Shown here in pieces: positions 7,794-16,460 of a stretch of 64,000 nucleotides of DNA. Source of the stretch: JBJXHG01 sp046160865 (GTDB lineage Bacteria; Planctomycetota; UBA1135; GCA-002686595). The stretch's first letter is position 1. Each line of letters begins with the position of its first letter. The notes beneath the pieces were generated by a model. The model searched no databases. It was given only the letters and a program-made list of their open reading frames with translations, and was not told the origin of the DNA. The stretch is from contig JBJXHG010000164.1 in NCBI GenBank assembly GCA_046160865.1, forward strand, positions 1-64,000. Reading direction: 5' to 3'. The position numbers and the translations under genes were made by a program.

Positions 7794-9815
7794 CTAGCGC
7801 GCGTCGCGCGGCGGGAACAGGAACTCGAGCGGCGCGTGTGTCATGCGCTGCAGCAGCGCGCGCACGAAATCGCGCCGGCTCGACGCCTCGACGTCGCGCG
7901 CGCGCAAAGCGACGCGCAGCGCCAGGCCGAAGCTCACTCCCAGGTTGAGCACGAAAATCAGCGCGATCCCGATCACGGCCGGCCACACGCGGGGATCGCG
8001 CCAGCCCTCGCCGCCGAGATCGAGCACCGCGAGCGACAACGTGCCGGTCGAGAGCGTGACGTGGCGCACGTCGAGCGGCAGACCGAAGAACTTGCCGAGC
8101 ACCGGTGTCATCCCGAGCAGGAAACCGAGCGACACGTTTCCGCCCCAGCCCGAGACGTGCAGCTCGATGAAACGCGCGAGCCTGCGCATCCGGTCCACGC
8201 CGAGACGCGCGCCGAGCCGGTGCTCCGCGATCGCGGCGGGGATGCGCCGGTACACGGCCCAGTTCTCGAGAGAGCCGCCGAGCAGGCTCGAGAGCCACAA
8301 GATCACGCCGGTCAGCGCCGCGTGGAACACGGTCAGACTGTGCCACGGGTGCAGCGACTCGAGCACGTGGTCCGCCTCTTCCGCCGCGAGGAAGGGCGTG
8401 CCGCGCATCCAGACCCACAACGCGTGGAAGAGCCACGCACCGATCGCAACGAACAGGACGTTCGAGAGCGCCGCCGCGAGCTGTGAACGCACGATGCGGG
8501 CGACGTGCGTGACGAGGTCCTGCGTCGCATCCGGTCCCGCGCGCCGCATGATCCCCGCGAGCGCCGCGGCCGTCATCGAGGGCTGTTTCGTTGCGAGCGT
8601 GCAGCCAAGATGCTGGATCGCGACGAAGCTCGCGGCGTAGTTGAAGCCGCTGAGCAGCCCCTGCACGAACAGCGGCCCGCCGAGCGCCGTGATGAGCAGC
8701 TTGAACGCCGCAGTGAATGTCGTGAGCAGACCGCCGCCCGCGGCGGACGCCAGCATCGCGAAGTACTCGCCGCGTGTCGTCGTGATGTAGTGCTCGCCGG
8801 TCTTGCCCGCGCGTTCGATCACCTTGCGCGCGAGGAGGCGCAAGTTCTGGGCGAGCAGCGCGCGCAGGCTCGCGTCCGTGCGTTTCGCGTCGACGAGCTC
8901 GTGCCACAAGCTCGCCACGGCGCGCGCACGAACTTCGCGCGACGGTGCGGTGAGCACGGCAAGGAGCTGCTCCATGCGGTGCAAGCTCGCGCCGATTGCG
9001 TCGATCGCATAGACGAGGTCGAGGCTCACGCCCCGGCTCTCGAGGTGCGCGCTCACGCCGTCGCACGCTCGGCGCACGTCGGCGGCGCACACGTACCAGC
9101 TCGCGAGCGCCTCGACGACTCCGCTGTCCGCGTCGCGCGCCGCGAGGACCGCGTGGGTGCGCACCGCGAGCACGTGGAACGCGGAGAGGCGCACCGATGG
9201 TTCGTCCGCGCGCTCGCGCATCGCTTCGGTCAGCCCGAGCGCCGGGATGCGGACCGCGAGCAGGAGCAGCGCTTCACTCGCCGCATCTGCGAGCGGCCGC
9301 GTGTCGAGTCCGGCGCCTTCGAGCCGTTCGACGAGCCTTGCCAGCTCGTCGGCGGAGAGCTGCGCGAGCGCATCGAGACCGCGGCGTTTGGGCAGGAAAT
9401 GCGTCAACGCGTGCTCGAGCTCGTGTTCGTCGCGCGGCCGCGGCAGGAGCTTGCGCGCGAGCCGGTCGGACGTCTCCTCCCACAAACCGCGGTCGTTCGG
9501 GAGCCCACCCTCGGCGAGTAGACCGAGTGCGCTGGTCTCGCGGAACACGCTCGTCAACGTGCGCGCGAGCGCGGCGCGTGCGGACGCATCCGCTTCACAA
9601 CGTGCGAGGAGCAAGCTCACTCCGCCCTCCGCGCCATGCGCGTCTGCGTGCCGCAGGCCCACGCGCAAGAGCTCCGCGAGCCGCTTCAGCCGCTCGCCCG
9701 GGCTAGCCGCCTGTGTCAGTGCGAGCAGCGGCGCGTCGAGCACGAGCGTGGCGTCGGTCGGCGCGGGCGAGGAGTCGTTGCTCGCGCCGCGCCGGTTCTC
9801 GTTCGCGCTCGTCAT
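7794..9815 (-). CDS. Gcr/SpecificRecomb-family membrane protein
   Basis: A 673-residue protein of the family labelled 'site-specific recombinase' after a gonococcal gene. The hallmark block is clear near residues 375-450: HYITTTRGEY, SAAGGGLLTTFTAAFK, GFNYAASFV, and TLATKQPSMTAAALA. The first 350 residues are soluble and helical. Several hydrophobic segments follow in the C-terminal half (for example VLFVAIGAWLFHALWVW, TVFHAALTGVILWLSSLLGG, VWPAVIGIALIFVLNLGVSF). A polytopic protein is an odd recombinase, so the family name should be treated with care; its role is not established. The ATG at 9815 is the best start by composition, although no strong binding site precedes it and an in-frame ATG at 9893 is possible. 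The gene stands alone between a pseudogene and IS copy 2. Confidence 0.75.
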   Translation of the reverse strand: MTSANENRRGASNDSSPAPTDATLVLDAPLLALTQAASPGERLKRLAELLRVGLRHADAHGAEGGVSLLLARCEADASARAALARTLTSVFRETSALGLLAEGGLPNDRGLWEETSDRLARKLLPRPRDEHELEHALTHFLPKRRGLDALAQLSADELARLVERLEGAGLDTRPLADAASEALLLLAVRIPALGLTEAMRERADEPSVRLSAFHVLAVRTHAVLAARDADSGVVEALASWYVCAADVRRACDGVSAHLESRGVSLDLVYAIDAIGASLHRMEQLLAVLTAPSREVRARAVASLWHELVDAKRTDASLRALLAQNLRLLARKVIERAGKTGEHYITTTRGEYFAMLASAAGGGLLTTFTAAFKLLITALGGPLFVQGLLSGFNYAASFVAIQHLGCTLATKQPSMTAAALAGIMRRAGPDATQDLVTHVARIVRSQLAAALSNVLFVAIGAWLFHALWVWMRGTPFLAAEEADHVLESLHPWHSLTVFHAALTGVILWLSSLLGGSLENWAVYRRIPAAIAEHRLGARLGVDRMRRLARFIELHVSGWGGNVSLGFLLGMTPVLGKFFGLPLDVRHVTLSTGTLSLAVLDLGGEGWRDPRVWPAVIGIALIFVLNLGVSFGLALRVALRARDVEASSRRDFVRALLQRMTHAPLEFLFPPRDAR

Positions 9816-9889
9816 CGGTGCGGAGCGTAACTTTCGTTCGACCGATTGCGAGCGCGCTGCCGTGCCTGTCGCGAGCCCCGTCGGTGACG

Positions 9890-10093
9890 TCATTCGACGC
9901 GCACGTCGATTACGTACTTGCACCGCTTGACTGGATTCGTCGCGCTGCAACAGAGCTCGCGCACGCCGAGGTCGTCGCCGCCGCTGAGCCCCGCGAAGAG
10001 TTGGAAGAACTCCGCGAGCTGCCACGCGAGCGGCAGCTCGGTTGGCCCCCGGTCCGGAGCGAGGAGTGGAGACTCGGTCGGGAGGCCGAGGTG
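9890..10093 (-). pseudogene. 3' end of a gene truncated by IS copy 2
   Basis: Reading leftward from the edge of the insertion sequence, 67 codons stay open to a TGA at 9890-9892. The piece is protein-like (ELPLAWQLAEFFQLFAG..) and ends with VRELCCSATNPVKRCKYVID. The pattern of Cys, nine residues, Cys, one residue, aromatic near a C terminus recalls V4R or heme-NO-binding type domains, a weak inference. The 5' part is missing: across the insertion only the kinase stop codon is found. I interpret it as a remnant left by insertion plus deletion. Confidence 0.4.
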
Positions 10094-11253
10094 GAATCTG
10101 TCCCCGTTCATTGTGCTTGAAGTGCATGTTCGAACCGGCCGTGCACGGCGAAGAACTCGTTCAGCCGAAAGCGTTTCGCGGCCAGTCCGAGCTTCATTGC
10201 CGGTGTGACTTGGGGCTCTTTGTTGATCTTGCCGCGCAGATAGTTTCGGTAGGCGACCCAGATCCACAGATGCCGGTCGAGCCATGCGCGCCGCTTCGAA
10301 TGAGCCCAGTTCCTGCGCACCAATCTGGAGAGCGCGTCACGCACCAACGCGCAGGTGTGGTTGATCATGAACAGCGGGTTGTGCTTGTTTCGCACGAGCT
10401 TGGACGAGATGCGCACGTGCCGTAGCCGCTCGCCGAAGCGCTTGCGCAGCAGACTCGCATAGCTCGTCTTGCGATCGGTGTGCACATGCAGCGTGCCGGT
10501 CTCCGGGAGGATTCGCTGCAGCACGGCGAAGCAGCGTTCGACGGCTTCTCGCGATCCGCTGCGGCGTTTGCCGCGCTCTTTTTCCCGCGCGAGCTTCTTC
10601 GCGCGCATGGCCGGGGGCAGCCTGCCCCGGCATGGCAGCGTGGCACTTTCGGCGTGCACGACGAAACCGCTCTCGCGCTCGATCAGGATCGGCACCGTGA
10701 GCGGCGCGAGCAGGCGCGAGTGCTCGAAAGTCTCCAATTCGCCGAGCGAAAAGACGCCGGACCGGCCGCCGTCGACGGCGGCGCGCGCGAGGAAACGCAG
10801 GTGGATCTCGCGGCAGTGCTCGGCGAGCAGCGCCAGGCGGTGTGTGACGGTCTTCTTCGAGCAGCCGTACAGGCGCGCGCTCTGGCGGATCGTGAGCTTG
10901 GAGACGAAGCCTCGAAAGAGCGTCAGGTGCAAGCGCGGCTTCTTGAGCCGGTAGTCGAGGCGGAAGGACTGCAGCGAGAACGTTCGGCCGCAGACGCGAC
11001 ACAAAAAGCGCTGGACGAGACGGCCATCGCAGCGACGTGCGAAGAGACCCTTGCGCGTCCACAAGAACGGGCGGCCGGTGTGCGAGTCGCAGGCGGAGAA
11101 GGGACAAAGCGCCGGTTGGTACGACATCAAAAGCTCCTGCGCGGCCAGCCAAGAGGCTCGACGGCGCAGAGCTGAGACTGCGCGTAGCGCGCGTGGTGAC
11201 GCGAAAAAACCAGCGACACGCGCACTTTCCGCACAACCAACGGGGACAGATTC
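10094..11253 (-). mobile_element. insertion sequence, copy 2 (1160 bp)
   Basis: Same length, orientation and ends as the copy at 2021-3180: GAATCTGTCCCCGTT at 10094 and its complement ending at 11253. It sits two bases past the stop codon of the Ser/Thr kinase gene and against a truncated gene end on the other side. No target duplication is obvious. The transposase has a D to G change at a probable catalytic site, so this copy may no longer move by itself. Confidence 0.85.
10108..11127 (-). CDS. IS transposase (IS1/IS1595-like), copy 2, probably inactive
   Basis: A 339-residue protein about 94 percent identical by eye to the transposase at 2035-3054, with the same zinc-binding N terminus, helix-turn-helix region and RNase H-like core. 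The important difference is in the block SLGELETF, where copy 1 has ALDELETF: codon GAC has become GGC, changing Asp to Gly. If that Asp is the first residue of the catalytic triad, as its position before the strand and the match to D-E motifs of IS1-type enzymes suggest, this protein cannot cut DNA. The reading frame is otherwise intact. The ATG at 11127 matches the start of copy 1. Confidence 0.78.
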   Translation of the reverse strand: MSYQPALCPFSACDSHTGRPFLWTRKGLFARRCDGRLVQRFLCRVCGRTFSLQSFRLDYRLKKPRLHLTLFRGFVSKLTIRQSARLYGCSKKTVTHRLALLAEHCREIHLRFLARAAVDGGRSGVFSLGELETFEHSRLLAPLTVPILIERESGFVVHAESATLPCRGRLPPAMRAKKLAREKERGKRRSGSREAVERCFAVLQRILPETGTLHVHTDRKTSYASLLRKRFGERLRHVRISSKLVRNKHNPLFMINHTCALVRDALSRLVRRNWAHSKRRAWLDRHLWIWVAYRNYLRGKINKEPQVTPAMKLGLAAKRFRLNEFFAVHGRFEHALQAQ

Positions 11254-11255
11254 GG

Positions 11256-14051
11256 TCAGCGTCGGAACGACGGGGCAAGCACCTCACGCACGATGCGGCC
11301 GAGCGCGCGCCTCACCGCGGTGGATGGATTGTGGTCGAGCCTTGCATTCCCGGTGAGCGCGCGATCGATCGCGTAGCTCGCGAGGAGCACATGCTCGCGT
11401 GCCGCCTGCGGCAACTCGTGCCACAACGCATCCGACGACACGACTTCGCTCGTGCACGCAAGGCTTCGAATCGAGCCGGAAGCAGGCACGCTCGCGTTGG
11501 AAGAGCGGTGCGGCGCGTGAAAACGCCAAAGGAAGGGTGGGCCATCCGGCAACGGCGGCGCGCAACCATCGCTCTCGCGCTTCCAGCGCAAGAGCGGCAC
11601 GAGCAATCCGCTGTCGAGCATTTCCTCCGCGGTCGCTGGCCGAGCCTCCGGACTCGTTGGATGGACCTTCCACGCGATCGGCCAATCGGGACCATCGCGC
11701 GCCGCGGCGCGGATCGCTCGCTCGCGCTCCAACTGCGAGAGCCCGTCCCACCAGCGCTCGGCGCAGCGATCGATTCCCTCCACGGGATCCCGCCACTTCG
11801 AGTACCCATGCGCCAGACCGAGGTGGAACCGCCACGCGCGATCGACTTGCCCACGCTGCTCCGCGATGTGGGCCAGACGTAGTGCGGCGAGAGGATTCGC
11901 GGCAGGACCGGGTCGACACATGGCGAGGTACGCACGCTCCGCTTCGTCGATCCGGCCTTCCGTCCACGAGAGATCGGCGGCAACGCGTTCGTAGGTCGTG
12001 TCCCACGGTTCGAGTTGGCTCTTGTCGCAGCGTGCAAGGAAGCGCCGCGCGGCGTCGTGGTCCTCGAGCCGGAGCGCGACGTCGGCGACCAGCACGGTCA
12101 GCATGGCGGACCCCGGGTATCGATCGAGCGCGCGGACGAGCCGCACATAGGCGAGCTCGAGCCGACCCGAGTTCAGGTGCACCGCGCCGATCAGTCCGTC
12201 GACGAGCGCATCGGACGGGTGTTCGAGATCGAGGTCGAGCTCGTTCCAGGAGTTCAGCGTCAGCTTCGCGCTGCCGCAGAGGAATCCGACCAGGCCGAGC
12301 GCCTTGCGGTCGAGGTAGCTCGCATCCTTCAGGATGTACGCGACGCGGGGCGAGTCGAGCTCCCCTCGCTTGGATTCCGCGATCGCCTGGCAGAGCTTGG
12401 GGCACGAGCGAGTGAGGAAGTCCGTGAAGTCCGTCGCCTCGAGCCAAGGGGGATCCACTTTGGCTTGCGTCAGAATCGATCGAATCAAATCGCGCTCGAC
12501 GCGCGCCACGATTTGATCGGGGACGAGATCGAGGCTGTGGTCGTACTCGACGAGTGCGCGTTCGCAGAAGGAAAAGTCCTTGTCCGGCGGCGCCATGATT
12601 TTGAACGCGTGGGTGAAGCCTTCCTCGTTCAGAGCGAGGAATCCCTGCGTCGCGAGAGCCGAGCCGATCAGCTCGTAGTGCGCGCGCTTCAAGTGCTCGG
12701 CTGCGCGCACCGGGCGCTGCGAGTTCTGATAGATCGCCCAGCCGAGGTAGCTCGCCACTCCCACACCGACCAGTGCGCCGGCGACCGAGCCGAGGAACGT
12801 GCGCGCATTGCGGCGCACGCTCTTCAGGGTGCGCGCGATCGGCCCGGCGCGCCGAGCGCGGATCGGCTGGAGCGCGAGCAGCCGCTCGAGATCGTCGGCG
12901 AAGTCGCCGGCACTCGCGTAACGGCGCGACGGATCGGCGTCGAGCGCCTTGGCGACGATGGTCTCTAGATCGCGAGGCAGCTTGGGGTCGAGCTTGCGCA
13001 GCGGTTCGAACGCGCCCGCCTCGGCGCGTGACTGGACGTCCGACGGACCCGAGCTGCCGAACGGCAACTCGAGGACGAGCGCCTGATACAGCGTCGCGCC
13101 GAGGCTGAAGACGTCACTCCGCGCGTCGACGGATGCGTGCTCGCCGCGCAGGACCTCGGGCGATGCGAAGGCGAGCGTGCCGACGAATTCGCCGGTCAAA
13201 GTGTGATGCGAGGACTCCGCGTCGCGCACGAGTCCGAGGTCCGAGAGGATCGCCCGGCCGTCGCGGCGCAGGAGGATGTTCGACGGCTTGACGTCGCGAT
13301 GGACGAGGCCTGCTTCGTGCACGGCCGTGAGCGCACGCCCGACGTCGATTCCGATGCGCGCCACGAGCTGCGGCCAGCTCGCGGCTTCGAAGGCGAGCTT
13401 GGAGTCCGCTGCGCCCGCGAGGAAATTCTTCGCGCGCAGCACGCGGGCGGCTCCGCCACCGCTCTCGGTGCCGCTCGAGGGTCGCAGGTGCGCGATGAGC
13501 GCCGCGAGACTGTGACCGTCCACCCACTCCATCGCGTAGGCGCAGATCTCGTCGCGCTCGATCACTTCGTAGATCGGGACCACGTTGTCGTGGCGCACGC
13601 GCGCGAGTGCGTGAGCTTCGCGCAGGAAACGTTGGCGCGCGCGACGCGAGGCGACGAAAGAGGGGAGCAGGACCTTGAGCGCGACCGGGCGACTTCCGAG
13701 AGCGCCCTGCAGCGCCAGCCACACATGTCCACTCGCACCTCGGCCGAGCTCGCGCACGATCGAGTAACCGCGGAGTTGCGGTGCGCTGTCTCTCGGACCG
13801 ACGGCGATCTCCGACGCGGTCCGGAAGAGGTCCTCGACCTCGGCTTGCAAGTGCGGCCGCGAGCCAGCTCTCTCGCGGAGCGAATCGAACGATCCGCTCG
13901 AGGCGAGCTCAACCGCGCGGTCGAACAGATCGTCGAGGAACGCGTCGTCGTCGAACGCGCTCTCCGACTCGGAGTCCGACGTGACGTCGTCGGACTGCAC
14001 TCGACCCTCCGCTCCGCCTCCCGAGGGGAATGGCGAGCCGGTGGCGTCCAT
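11256..14051 (-). CDS. membrane Ser/Thr protein kinase paired with a sigma factor
   Basis: A 931-residue protein. Residues about 95-390 are a Hanks-type kinase: GRGASG loop, catalytic Lys in ALKVL (about 126), HRDVKPSN (about 251-258), and DLG in place of DFG (about 271-273), then FASPE. A hydrophobic segment at about 419-439 probably crosses the membrane. The remaining 490 residues are helical and predicted to lie outside the cytoplasm; they have weak TPR-like character in places (for example near SGRLELAYVRLVRALDRYPG). The first 90 residues are acidic. The ATG overlaps the stop of the sigma factor gene as TGATG, so the two are translationally coupled. Kinases encoded with ECF sigma factors are a known planctomycete arrangement, and I infer that this kinase controls that sigma factor. 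The insertion sequence begins two bases past its stop. Confidence 0.85.
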   Translation of the reverse strand: MDATGSPFPSGGGAEGRVQSDDVTSDSESESAFDDDAFLDDLFDRAVELASSGSFDSLRERAGSRPHLQAEVEDLFRTASEIAVGPRDSAPQLRGYSIVRELGRGASGHVWLALQGALGSRPVALKVLLPSFVASRRARQRFLREAHALARVRHDNVVPIYEVIERDEICAYAMEWVDGHSLAALIAHLRPSSGTESGGGAARVLRAKNFLAGAADSKLAFEAASWPQLVARIGIDVGRALTAVHEAGLVHRDVKPSNILLRRDGRAILSDLGLVRDAESSHHTLTGEFVGTLAFASPEVLRGEHASVDARSDVFSLGATLYQALVLELPFGSSGPSDVQSRAEAGAFEPLRKLDPKLPRDLETIVAKALDADPSRRYASAGDFADDLERLLALQPIRARRAGPIARTLKSVRRNARTFLGSVAGALVGVGVASYLGWAIYQNSQRPVRAAEHLKRAHYELIGSALATQGFLALNEEGFTHAFKIMAPPDKDFSFCERALVEYDHSLDLVPDQIVARVERDLIRSILTQAKVDPPWLEATDFTDFLTRSCPKLCQAIAESKRGELDSPRVAYILKDASYLDRKALGLVGFLCGSAKLTLNSWNELDLDLEHPSDALVDGLIGAVHLNSGRLELAYVRLVRALDRYPGSAMLTVLVADVALRLEDHDAARRFLARCDKSQLEPWDTTYERVAADLSWTEGRIDEAERAYLAMCRPGPAANPLAALRLAHIAEQRGQVDRAWRFHLGLAHGYSKWRDPVEGIDRCAERWWDGLSQLERERAIRAAARDGPDWPIAWKVHPTSPEARPATAEEMLDSGLLVPLLRWKRESDGCAPPLPDGPPFLWRFHAPHRSSNASVPASGSIRSLACTSEVVSSDALWHELPQAAREHVLLASYAIDRALTGNARLDHNPSTAVRRALGRIVREVLAPSFRR

Positions 14052-14740
14052 CAATCCACGCGCGACGGCGGCAGCACCGATCGACTCGTCAAGAGATGGT
14101 TCAGGTGCTCGCGGTAAAGCGTGCCGCCTTTGCGGAAGCGGTACTTCACCACGGCAACGCCGATCGCGAGCCGCTCCGCGACCTCGTCGCAGGAGAGCTC
14201 ATCGAACAGTCGCAGCCGCACGACCTCGCGCAAGTCCTCGGGCAGACTCGCGAGCGCGTCACTCATGGTGAGCGATTGCTCGCGGTGGATGGCGATTCGA
14301 CTGGGTGTCGTCGAATCGAGTGGGGGCAGCGCGCACTCGAAGCGCGATGCCCCGCTTCCTTCGCTCGCCGTTCCGCGGAGCGCGAGCGTCCGGGCGACTC
14401 CGCCGCGCTTCAATGCATTCGCGCGGTCGACGGCGTCGCCGATGCAGCGCTCGGCGATTTCCAGGATCCAACGGCGAAAGCTCTTGAGCCCGCGCCACTC
14501 GAAGCGCTCGCGCGCGCGCCACGCGTGCAAGAGCGCTTCCTGCCACACGTCCTCCGGCGCGAGCACTGCGCGCAGCTCGGTGCTCATGCGAGCGCGGATC
14601 GCGGCGAGCATCGACGCTGGGCCGACCGCTTCGATCCAGCGGTCCCAATCCCGCGCGTCGATGCTCGGAGTCGATGGTCCTTCGCAACTCTCGGGCGACT
14701 GCGCTTCTTGCCTCGGGGGGACAGGCGGCATGGCCGGCAT
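14051..14740 (-). CDS. RNA polymerase sigma factor (ECF type) linked to a Ser/Thr kinase
   Basis: A 229-residue sigma factor. Region 2 spans about residues 50-115 (APEDVWQEALLHAW, FRRWILEIAERCIGDAVDR) and region 4 about 165-212 (LPEDLREVVRLRLFDELSCDEVAERLAIG..VVKYRFRKG). The 45-residue linker between them is long for an ECF factor, and region 4 has a basic ending. The start at 14740 gives an N terminus rich in Pro, with GGAGG about 12 bases upstream. It shares its last base with the start of the kinase gene. This is the layout of the kinase-linked ECF groups of planctomycetes, so phosphorylation of the sigma factor by its neighbour is plausible but not shown here. Confidence 0.82.
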   Translation of the reverse strand: MPAMPPVPPRQEAQSPESCEGPSTPSIDARDWDRWIEAVGPASMLAAIRARMSTELRAVLAPEDVWQEALLHAWRARERFEWRGLKSFRRWILEIAERCIGDAVDRANALKRGGVARTLALRGTASEGSGASRFECALPPLDSTTPSRIAIHREQSLTMSDALASLPEDLREVVRLRLFDELSCDEVAERLAIGVAVVKYRFRKGGTLYREHLNHLLTSRSVLPPSRVD

Positions 14741-14907
14741 CCAGCGTAGCCGACCTCCGACACCGCGCGCGTTCCTTCTCCTTTCGGCGCGCGCCGCATC
14801 GACTCGGCGACGCTTGCAGGCGAACGGGAGCATGGTTCCGTGCATCCTCCCGTTCGATCGCGAGGCCGCAGTGAGCACGACCGGCGCGCGTCCCCCGACG
14901 CATGTCG

Positions 14908-16209
14908 TCACTGTCGCGAAGGTCGCACGGGACGAAGGAGAGTGGTGACCTTCACCCACGGCGGCAGGCCGGCTTGCGGCCGCTCGAAGTACGCGATGTT
15001 CGGCCGGTCCTGGCTGTCGTAGGCGACCTTGATCACACCGGGCTCCGTCTGTCCCGTAGTGCCGACATTGGCGTAGTAGTGCCACGAGCCGAAGCGGCGC
15101 TCTGCGAAACGCAGCTCGTGCGGACTGCTGCAACAGCTCATCCAATACGCGACGCCGATCGCGCCCGTCGGTGAGACGCCGACGGTGTACCAATCCCTGT
15201 ACTCGATGTCGGAGAGGACCACCTCGGGCCCGAGCCACGTGCTGCCGCTGTCGACTGACCACCAGCGGTGGAGCGGTCCGTTGGCACCGGCGGGCTGCGT
15301 CGTCTGTGCCGACGCGGTGAAGATGTGGATGACGTTCGACGGGTCGATGACCACTTGAACGCCGCGCGGCCCGATCGCATCGGGCGGGACGATCTGAATC
15401 CACGACGGGTGCGGGACGTCGCCGCGGGCAAAGTAGAGCCCCGATCCGTTGGTCACGCCGCAGACATCCATGAACTCCGCGACCAGGATGGGCACACCGT
15501 CGCCGCCGATGGCCATGTCGAACGACGCCGCCTTTCCATGTGAAAGCGTGCCAAAGGGGAAGAGCTCATTGTCGTCGTAGTAAAGGATGCCGCTGGCGCA
15601 GTTGGAGCCGTTGTGGAACGGCTGCGTGCTCCCGAGCCAGTGCACTCCGCCGCCGCTCGGGTTCGCCCTCACCACGGCGTGCACCGGGTTGAACACATTC
15701 ACGTACGCCTCGCTCACGAGGGTGAGCGGCCAGAGCTTGTATCTCCTGAAACCGCCGCAGCCAAAGCAGCCCGCCAGCGCACCGCCGCTGACGGCGTACG
15801 AGTCGCCCGCGGAGTCGACGACGGCACCCGACGGTCGTAGGGGCTGCGAGGGATGGCCGGTCGCGCTCGGCGGTGCCGCGGTGTCGTAGACGTTCCACGT
15901 CCCGGGCCCGGACGGCTTGGCCCAGTAGGGCAACCAATTGTCCCCGCTCGTGTAGACGGTTCCCGCGACTTCCGGCCGGTCGTTCGAGTCCATCTTCAGG
16001 TAGATGACGTCACCGGAATGGATGAAGCCGGACCATTCCCAGATTCCCCACGGACTGGTCGTGTCTGCCGGCCCGATCGTCAGCGACTGCCACATCCCAT
16101 TCGTCTGCGACAGCGACTGCCACGTCACCTGCGCCGACACGCGACCGCTGGTCGACGCGACGATCGAGAGCGCGGCGGCGGTGTTTCGGATGATCCTTCG
16201 ATTGAACAT
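14908..16209 (-). CDS. secreted Asp-box (BNR-like) repeat protein
   Basis: A 433-residue exported protein with a signal peptide ending VSAQ near residue 26. The body is rich in Trp, Gly and Ser and likely folds as a beta propeller: SVDSGSTW is a clear Asp-box (S-x-D-x-G-x-T-W), and similar blocks with short aspartate turns recur (for example KVAYDSQDRPNIAYF). Asp-box propellers occur in sialidases and in many non-enzymatic surface proteins; no sialidase catalytic residues could be assigned. A strong GGAGG lies six bases before the ATG. It stands alone and its function is unknown. Confidence 0.65.
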   Translation of the reverse strand: MFNRRIIRNTAAALSIVASTSGRVSAQVTWQSLSQTNGMWQSLTIGPADTTSPWGIWEWSGFIHSGDVIYLKMDSNDRPEVAGTVYTSGDNWLPYWAKPSGPGTWNVYDTAAPPSATGHPSQPLRPSGAVVDSAGDSYAVSGGALAGCFGCGGFRRYKLWPLTLVSEAYVNVFNPVHAVVRANPSGGGVHWLGSTQPFHNGSNCASGILYYDDNELFPFGTLSHGKAASFDMAIGGDGVPILVAEFMDVCGVTNGSGLYFARGDVPHPSWIQIVPPDAIGPRGVQVVIDPSNVIHIFTASAQTTQPAGANGPLHRWWSVDSGSTWLGPEVVLSDIEYRDWYTVGVSPTGAIGVAYWMSCCSSPHELRFAERRFGSWHYYANVGTTGQTEPGVIKVAYDSQDRPNIAYFERPQAGLPPWVKVTTLLRPVRPSRQ

Positions 16210-16340
16210 GGTGCCTCCTCTGCGTGCTTGGTTTCGGAGGCGCAAGGACGCCTCTCTCACTGCAACGGAGAGGAGACCGCGTAACGGCGTGCGTACCATT
16301 CGCTCGAAAACCCGCTCACCCTCCTCTCCCCCGACCGCGC

Positions 16341-16382
16341 GGGCGCAGCCTCGCGACGGACGTGTTGAGAGTTGCGGGCTAG
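16341..16382. repeat. half of palindromic repeat family 1 ahead of the second carbonic anhydrase
   Basis: GCGCAGCCTCGCGACGGACG followed by TGTTGAGAGTTGCGGGCTAG matches, base for base with few changes, one half of the element at 50257-50431. The partner half is absent. The carbonic anhydrase at 3285 has a trace of the same tip upstream, so this flank was probably copied with the gene. Confidence 0.55.
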
Positions 16383-16460
16383 CATGAGCAACCGCAAGAG
16401 CGCGGAGCGCGTGTCACGGTGGCGCGCTCGCTCTGCGCTCGAGGCCCGGAGCGTCTCGCT

